Below the pieces are notes generated by a model. It worked only from the letters and a program-made list of their open reading frames with translations. It had not been told where the DNA came from and did no database searches. Of a DNA stretch of 16,486 nucleotides, positions 14,356 to 16,486 are shown piece by piece. The translations under genes and the position numbers were made by a program. Each line of letters begins with the position of its first letter. Position 1 is the stretch's first letter. Source of the DNA: an uncultured Eubacteriales bacterium (lineage in GTDB: Bacteria; Bacillota_I; Bacilli_A; RF39; UBA660); the NCBI GenBank assembly GCA_900321795.1, contig ONXO01000054.1:1-16486 (forward strand). The letters run 5' to 3'.

Positions 14356-14390
14356 AAAAGGGTTAACTTATTTAAATTAACTCTTTTTAA
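14356..14390 (+). terminator. Terminator after the Ltp-repeat gene
   Basis: An 11-bp stem (14356-14366 with 14377-14387; AAAGGGTTAA against TTAACTCTTT, one G-T pair) and a ten-base loop end in a T run. The rest of the 219-base gap to the next gene holds only the two promoters listed below. Confidence 0.75.
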
Positions 14391-14457
14391 ATTCATATAA
14401 TAAAGTAGCATTTTAATTATAAAGTGTTTATATTTTAATAAAAAAACTAAATTGTAC

Positions 14458-14485
14458 TTGCTAATTTAAATTTTTGTGGTAAAAT
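14458..14485 (+). promoter_or_regulatory. Upstream promoter of the sugar-transferase pair
   Basis: TTGCTA (14458-14463), 16 bp, TAAAAT (14480-14485) with TGG before the -10. Confidence 0.55.
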
Positions 14486-14510
14486 AAAATACAAAATTTT
14501 AAATTATTTA

Positions 14511-14539
14511 TTGATTATTTATATCTTTATTGGTAAAAT
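14511..14539 (+). promoter_or_regulatory. Downstream promoter of the sugar-transferase pair
   Basis: TTGATT (14511-14516), 17 bp, TAAAAT (14534-14539) again with TGG before the -10. AAGGAG (14559-14564) and the ATG at 14573 follow at normal distances. Two tandem promoters suggest regulated or boosted expression. Confidence 0.65.
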
Positions 14540-14572
14540 GTTTTTGCGAACATTATTTAAGGAGTAGTTTTT

Positions 14573-15172
14573 ATGAAAGATGATATAGTTAAGGTAGGTC
14601 TAGATCAATCAAAAGTAAAATCAAATGATAATTATATGACATCAATTAGTTATTTATTTATTAAAAGACTATTTGATATTTTTTTCGCATTAATAGGGTG
14701 TATTTTTCTATTACCTATAGCAATTATTGTTAAAATCAGCTATGTGTTAACGGGGGATTTCTCATCAATATTTTATAATCATACTAGAATTGGAAAAAAT
14801 GGAAAAAAGTTCCAATTATACAAATTTAGAAGTATGGTGCCATATTCTAAAGAAATGCTAGAAGAGATGCTTAAAGATCCAATCTATAAAAGAGAATGGA
14901 ATGAAAATCAAAAATTTGAAAAAGACCCTAGAATAACAAAAGTTGGCAATATTTTAAGAAAAACAAGTCTAGATGAGTTACCACAAATGTTAAATATACT
15001 TAAAAATGATATGAGTTTAATAGGACCTAGGCCAATAGTTCCAGGAGAGTTAGATAACCATAATGGTGATCACACGATTTATGAAAAGGTTAAACCGGGT
15101 GTAACATCATGGTGGGGAGTTTCGCTATTTGTAAATCAAACAAAGGTGAATATTGCAAAGGGGGTTATGTAG
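14573..15172 (+). CDS. Polyprenyl-phosphate sugar transferase, C-terminally altered
   Basis: This is a monotopic phosphoglycosyl transferase of the bacterial sugar transferase family, which starts capsule, exopolysaccharide or glycan assembly by moving a sugar-phosphate onto undecaprenyl phosphate at the membrane. Visible are the re-entrant hydrophobic helix (about 28-58, KRLFDIFFALIGCIFLLP), YKFRSMV, FEKDPRITKVG, the catalytic Asp-Glu in TSLDELPQ (D134, E135), SLIGPRPIVPGE and KPGVTSWWG. After the WW pair the expected tail (NGRS...Y...LDIK...) is missing; an unrelated 18-residue end (last residues VNIAKGVM) follows. It has 199 residues and lacks about 30 C-terminal residues relative to its neighbour. 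It is probably a truncated or recombined copy whose activity is doubtful. Confidence 0.8.
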   Translation: MKDDIVKVGLDQSKVKSNDNYMTSISYLFIKRLFDIFFALIGCIFLLPIAIIVKISYVLTGDFSSIFYNHTRIGKNGKKFQLYKFRSMVPYSKEMLEEMLKDPIYKREWNENQKFEKDPRITKVGNILRKTSLDELPQMLNILKNDMSLIGPRPIVPGELDNHNGDHTIYEKVKPGVTSWWGVSLFVNQTKVNIAKGVM

Positions 15173-15173
15173 T

Positions 15174-15956
15174 ATGGCACCAGTAGAGTCAGGAGTATTA
15201 GAATTAGAAAGAAAAAAAATTGGCGGGAAAATAAATTTGAGAGTTAAAAGTTATGAAGTTCTTACGGAAGAAGAATCAATTGCTGTTACAGATACTAAAG
15301 CTTTAGCAAACAATGTATCTAAGTTTAAGAAAATTGAAAGAGTATCATATTTTTTCATAAAAAGATTATTTGATATTATATGTTCATTAATCGGAATATT
15401 GCCAATAATTCCAGTAGCTATTATTACAAAAATTTGTTATCTTGCATCAGGTGATAAAAAATCCGTTTTTTATAAACAAAAAAGAATTGGAAAGAATGGT
15501 AAATATATTTATATTTATAAATTTAGAAGTATGGTTCACAATGCAGATGAAGTATTAAAAGAATTATTAAAAGACCCTAAGTATAAAGCTGAATGGGATT
15601 TAAATCAAAAATTTGAAAATGACCCAAGAATAACAAAAATAGGAAATATATTAAGAAAAACATCTTTAGACGAACTTCCTCAATTCATAAATGTATTAAA
15701 GGGTGATATGTCATTAATTGGACCTAGACCACTTGTAGTTGGAGAACTAGATTCACATAATGGAAGTCATGAATTATATGAAAGTGTTCGTCCAGGTGTC
15801 AGTGGTTGGTGGGCTGCGAACGGCAGAAGTGCAACTACTTATGAAAGAAGATTAGAATTAGAGTATAATTATTGTTTACACTGTAGTTTATGGTTAGATA
15901 TAAAATGTATATTTTTAACTATTAAAGCTGTTATATTTAAAGATGGAGCAAAATAA
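15174..15956 (+). CDS. Polyprenyl-phosphate sugar transferase (complete)
   Basis: This 260-residue paralogue of the preceding protein has the whole catalytic domain: hydrophobic re-entrant helix (about 62-92), IGKNGKYIYIYKFRSM, FENDPRITKIG, catalytic TSLDELPQ (D166, E167), SLIGPRPLVVGE, RPGVSGWWAANGRS and the C-terminal SLWLDIKCIFLTIKAVIF. Its first 55 residues are long for this family and unrecognised. The start is taken as ATG 15174: AAAGGGGG (15157-15164) lies nine bases upstream and the preceding stop codon ends two bases before it. It probably transfers the first sugar of a surface glycan to undecaprenyl phosphate; the sugar cannot be told. No other glycan genes are seen in the window. 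A hairpin terminator follows. Confidence 0.88.
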   Translation: MAPVESGVLELERKKIGGKINLRVKSYEVLTEEESIAVTDTKALANNVSKFKKIERVSYFFIKRLFDIICSLIGILPIIPVAIITKICYLASGDKKSVFYKQKRIGKNGKYIYIYKFRSMVHNADEVLKELLKDPKYKAEWDLNQKFENDPRITKIGNILRKTSLDELPQFINVLKGDMSLIGPRPLVVGELDSHNGSHELYESVRPGVSGWWAANGRSATTYERRLELEYNYCLHCSLWLDIKCIFLTIKAVIFKDGAK

Positions 15957-15973
15957 TATTTTATAATGAAGAT

Positions 15974-15997
15974 GAGATATAATTATCTCTTTTTTTA
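15974..15997 (+). terminator. Terminator after the sugar-transferase pair
   Basis: GAGATA (15974-15979)/TATCTC (15984-15989), a four-base loop, then a run of seven to eight Ts. Confidence 0.75.
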
Positions 15998-16003
15998 TAC
16001 CTT

Positions 16004-16031
16004 TTTCATAATAATAAGTTTATGGTATATT
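16004..16031 (+). promoter_or_regulatory. Candidate promoter of the 50-residue protein gene
   Basis: TTTCAT (16004-16009), 16 bp, TATATT (16026-16031) with TGG before the -10, the same extended -10 form as other promoters in the window. Confidence 0.45.
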
Positions 16032-16044
16032 TACTTTGGTGATT

Positions 16045-16197
16045 ATGATGAAAAAGTATAAATTAAAAATTGATGTCTATGAATTAAAAATTATAATAAA
16101 ATCATTAAATGAATTAAGAAATCTTCTCATAAATAAAAATGAAGATACTGAAATTGTTGATGAAATGATAATTAAATATATAAATAAGTTGAGTTAG
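16045..16197 (+). CDS. Small hypothetical protein, 50 residues
   Basis: This short gene reads MMKKYKLKIDVYELKIIIKS, continues with LNELRNLLINKN, then EDTEIVDEMIIKYINKLS. It is a charged, mostly helical, leucine/isoleucine-rich peptide without membrane segment. Translation could begin at ATG 16045 or, better spaced from GGTGA (16038-16042), at ATG 16048. The support for a real gene is its own candidate promoter upstream and a strong terminator that includes its stop codon. Similar small proteins with a KLKIDVYEL-like start occur, as far as I recall, in Firmicutes genomes and mobile elements. No function can be given; the helical pattern suggests a small binding or regulatory protein. Confidence 0.6.
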   Translation: MMKKYKLKIDVYELKIIIKSLNELRNLLINKNEDTEIVDEMIIKYINKLS

Positions 16198-16223
16198 TAA
16201 AATAGTTACTAGCTCTTTTTTTG
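16191..16223 (+). terminator. Terminator of the 50-residue protein gene
   Basis: A 10-bp stem GAGTTAGTAA (16191-16200)/TTACTAGCTC (16206-16215), one G-T pair, loop AATAG, then seven Ts. It overlaps the TAG stop codon. Confidence 0.85.
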
Positions 16224-16232
16224 TTTGTACAT

Positions 16233-16258
16233 GCCATCTTGTTAAGATGGCTATTTTT
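16233..16258 (+). terminator. Second hairpin with T tract
   Basis: A perfect 8-bp stem GCCATCTT (16233-16240)/AAGATGGC (16244-16251) with a three-base loop is followed by TATTTTT. It may be a back-up terminator behind the previous one, or part of a leader for what follows. Confidence 0.6.
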
Positions 16259-16277
16259 AAAGAAAGGAGGATGAAAA

Positions 16278-16436
16278 ATGTCAACAAATTTGCCTTAAAG
16301 ACTTGAAAAAATAGGCACTTTGTTATATAATACATTGCGAGTTTTACTTCGAAGGCATGATTGCCTTCTGCAACAAATAGATATACTTGAAGGTGAAACT
16401 TATATGTATAGAGTGCAAGTATATCATACAATCTAA
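16278..16436 (+). other. Short frame interrupted by TAA after six codons
   Basis: An excellent ribosome binding site AAAGGAGG (16263-16270), seven bases from ATG 16278, leads into MSTNLP and then TAA (16296-16298). The same frame stays open afterwards (RLEKIGTLLYN...) to TAA at 16434-16436. If the TAA was once AAA, this would be a 52-residue protein; otherwise MSTNLP is a minute leader peptide. Neither version is recognised. A SigA promoter lies inside the frame, which argues for a leader or decayed gene. Confidence 0.35.
16303..16331 (+). promoter_or_regulatory. Consensus-like SigA promoter near the right edge
   Basis: TTGAAA (16303-16308), 17 bp, perfect -10 TATAAT (16326-16331). A transcript would begin around 16338 and run into the structured leader. 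Confidence 0.8.
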
Positions 16437-16486
16437 CAATGATGGACATAGCCTCTATACAGGAAAATTTATATGGGGTTATGCAA
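16338..16486 (+). promoter_or_regulatory. Structured leader with possible leader peptide, runs off the window
   Basis: After the promoter come a 7-bp hairpin GAAGGCA (16351-16357)/TGCCTTC (16362-16368), a 10-bp helix GATATACTTG (16380-16389)/CAAGTATATC (16416-16425), and a 9-bp helix TGTATAGAG (16405-16413)/CTCTATACA (16453-16461). The last two cross each other, so they form a pseudoknot or alternative folds. The second ends at an AGGA (16461-16464) that could be the ribosome binding site of a gene starting near ATG 16473 or 16481. A leader peptide MYRVQVYHTI (16404-16436) with GAAGGTGA seven bases upstream overlaps these arms. The layout resembles translational attenuation, but it matches no leader I recognise, and the controlled gene lies outside. 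Confidence 0.45.

Noticed and set aside
16300..16400. tracrRNA or CRISPR-associated RNA, because of an ACTTGAAAAA stretch and hairpins
   Set aside because: No repeat-spacer array, no cas gene and no anti-repeat partner are in the window; the likeness is a short AT-rich coincidence.
16114..16449. 111-codon open frame on the minus strand
   Set aside because: It runs antisense through two terminators and the small plus-strand gene, has no well-spaced ribosome binding site and no recognisable domain; its hydrophobicity follows from reading AT-rich DNA in reverse.

Overview
The window is very AT-rich, low-GC Firmicutes DNA from an endospore former. It carries the mother-cell sigma factors SigE and SigK, the SigE-activating protease SpoIIGA and a GatCAB amidotransferase. 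Promoters are of SigA type, genes start with strong AGGAG-type ribosome binding sites, and TGA is used as a stop codon, so the code is not the Mycoplasma code. The protein sequences suggest an uncultured Bacilli/Erysipelotrichia-like gut lineage, but no marker here fixes the taxon.

Left part (1-5490): the 3' end of a proline tRNA with its terminator, murB, and a membrane-anchored XRE-type regulator. Next come two exported thioredoxin-fold proteins, one with a CGYC and one with a CPWC active site. A tight operon follows: glutathione-peroxidase-like protein, thioredoxin reductase, thioredoxin and an OhrR-like MarR regulator. This forms a peroxide-defence and thiol-redox block. The trxB frame is broken by one in-frame TAA, followed at once by a good ribosome binding site and ATG, so it is either a fresh pseudogene, a sequence error or a two-chain enzyme.

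Middle part (5491-13440): a DUF4173-like multi-spanning membrane protein and an unrecognised 282-residue protein, each with a near-consensus SigA promoter. Then spoIIGA-sigE, gatC-gatA-gatB and, convergent on the minus strand, sigK. SpoIIGA (DTGN protease motif) would process pro-SigE. The usual third cistron sigG does not follow sigE. A Spo0A-box-like site lies 22 bp upstream of a -10 box just before spoIIGA, a spacing known from the B. subtilis spoIIG promoter.

Right part (13440-16486): a membrane-anchored protein with three Ltp-type repeats (the family includes a phage superinfection-exclusion lipoprotein), two adjacent polyprenyl-phosphate sugar transferases of which the first has lost its normal C-terminus, and a 50-residue protein gene with its own terminator. 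The last 250 bases hold no complete ordinary gene. They contain a hairpin, a short frame interrupted by TAA, a TTGAAA-17-TATAAT promoter and a highly structured leader with a possible 10-codon leader peptide and mutually crossing helices. It may control a gene beyond the window edge.
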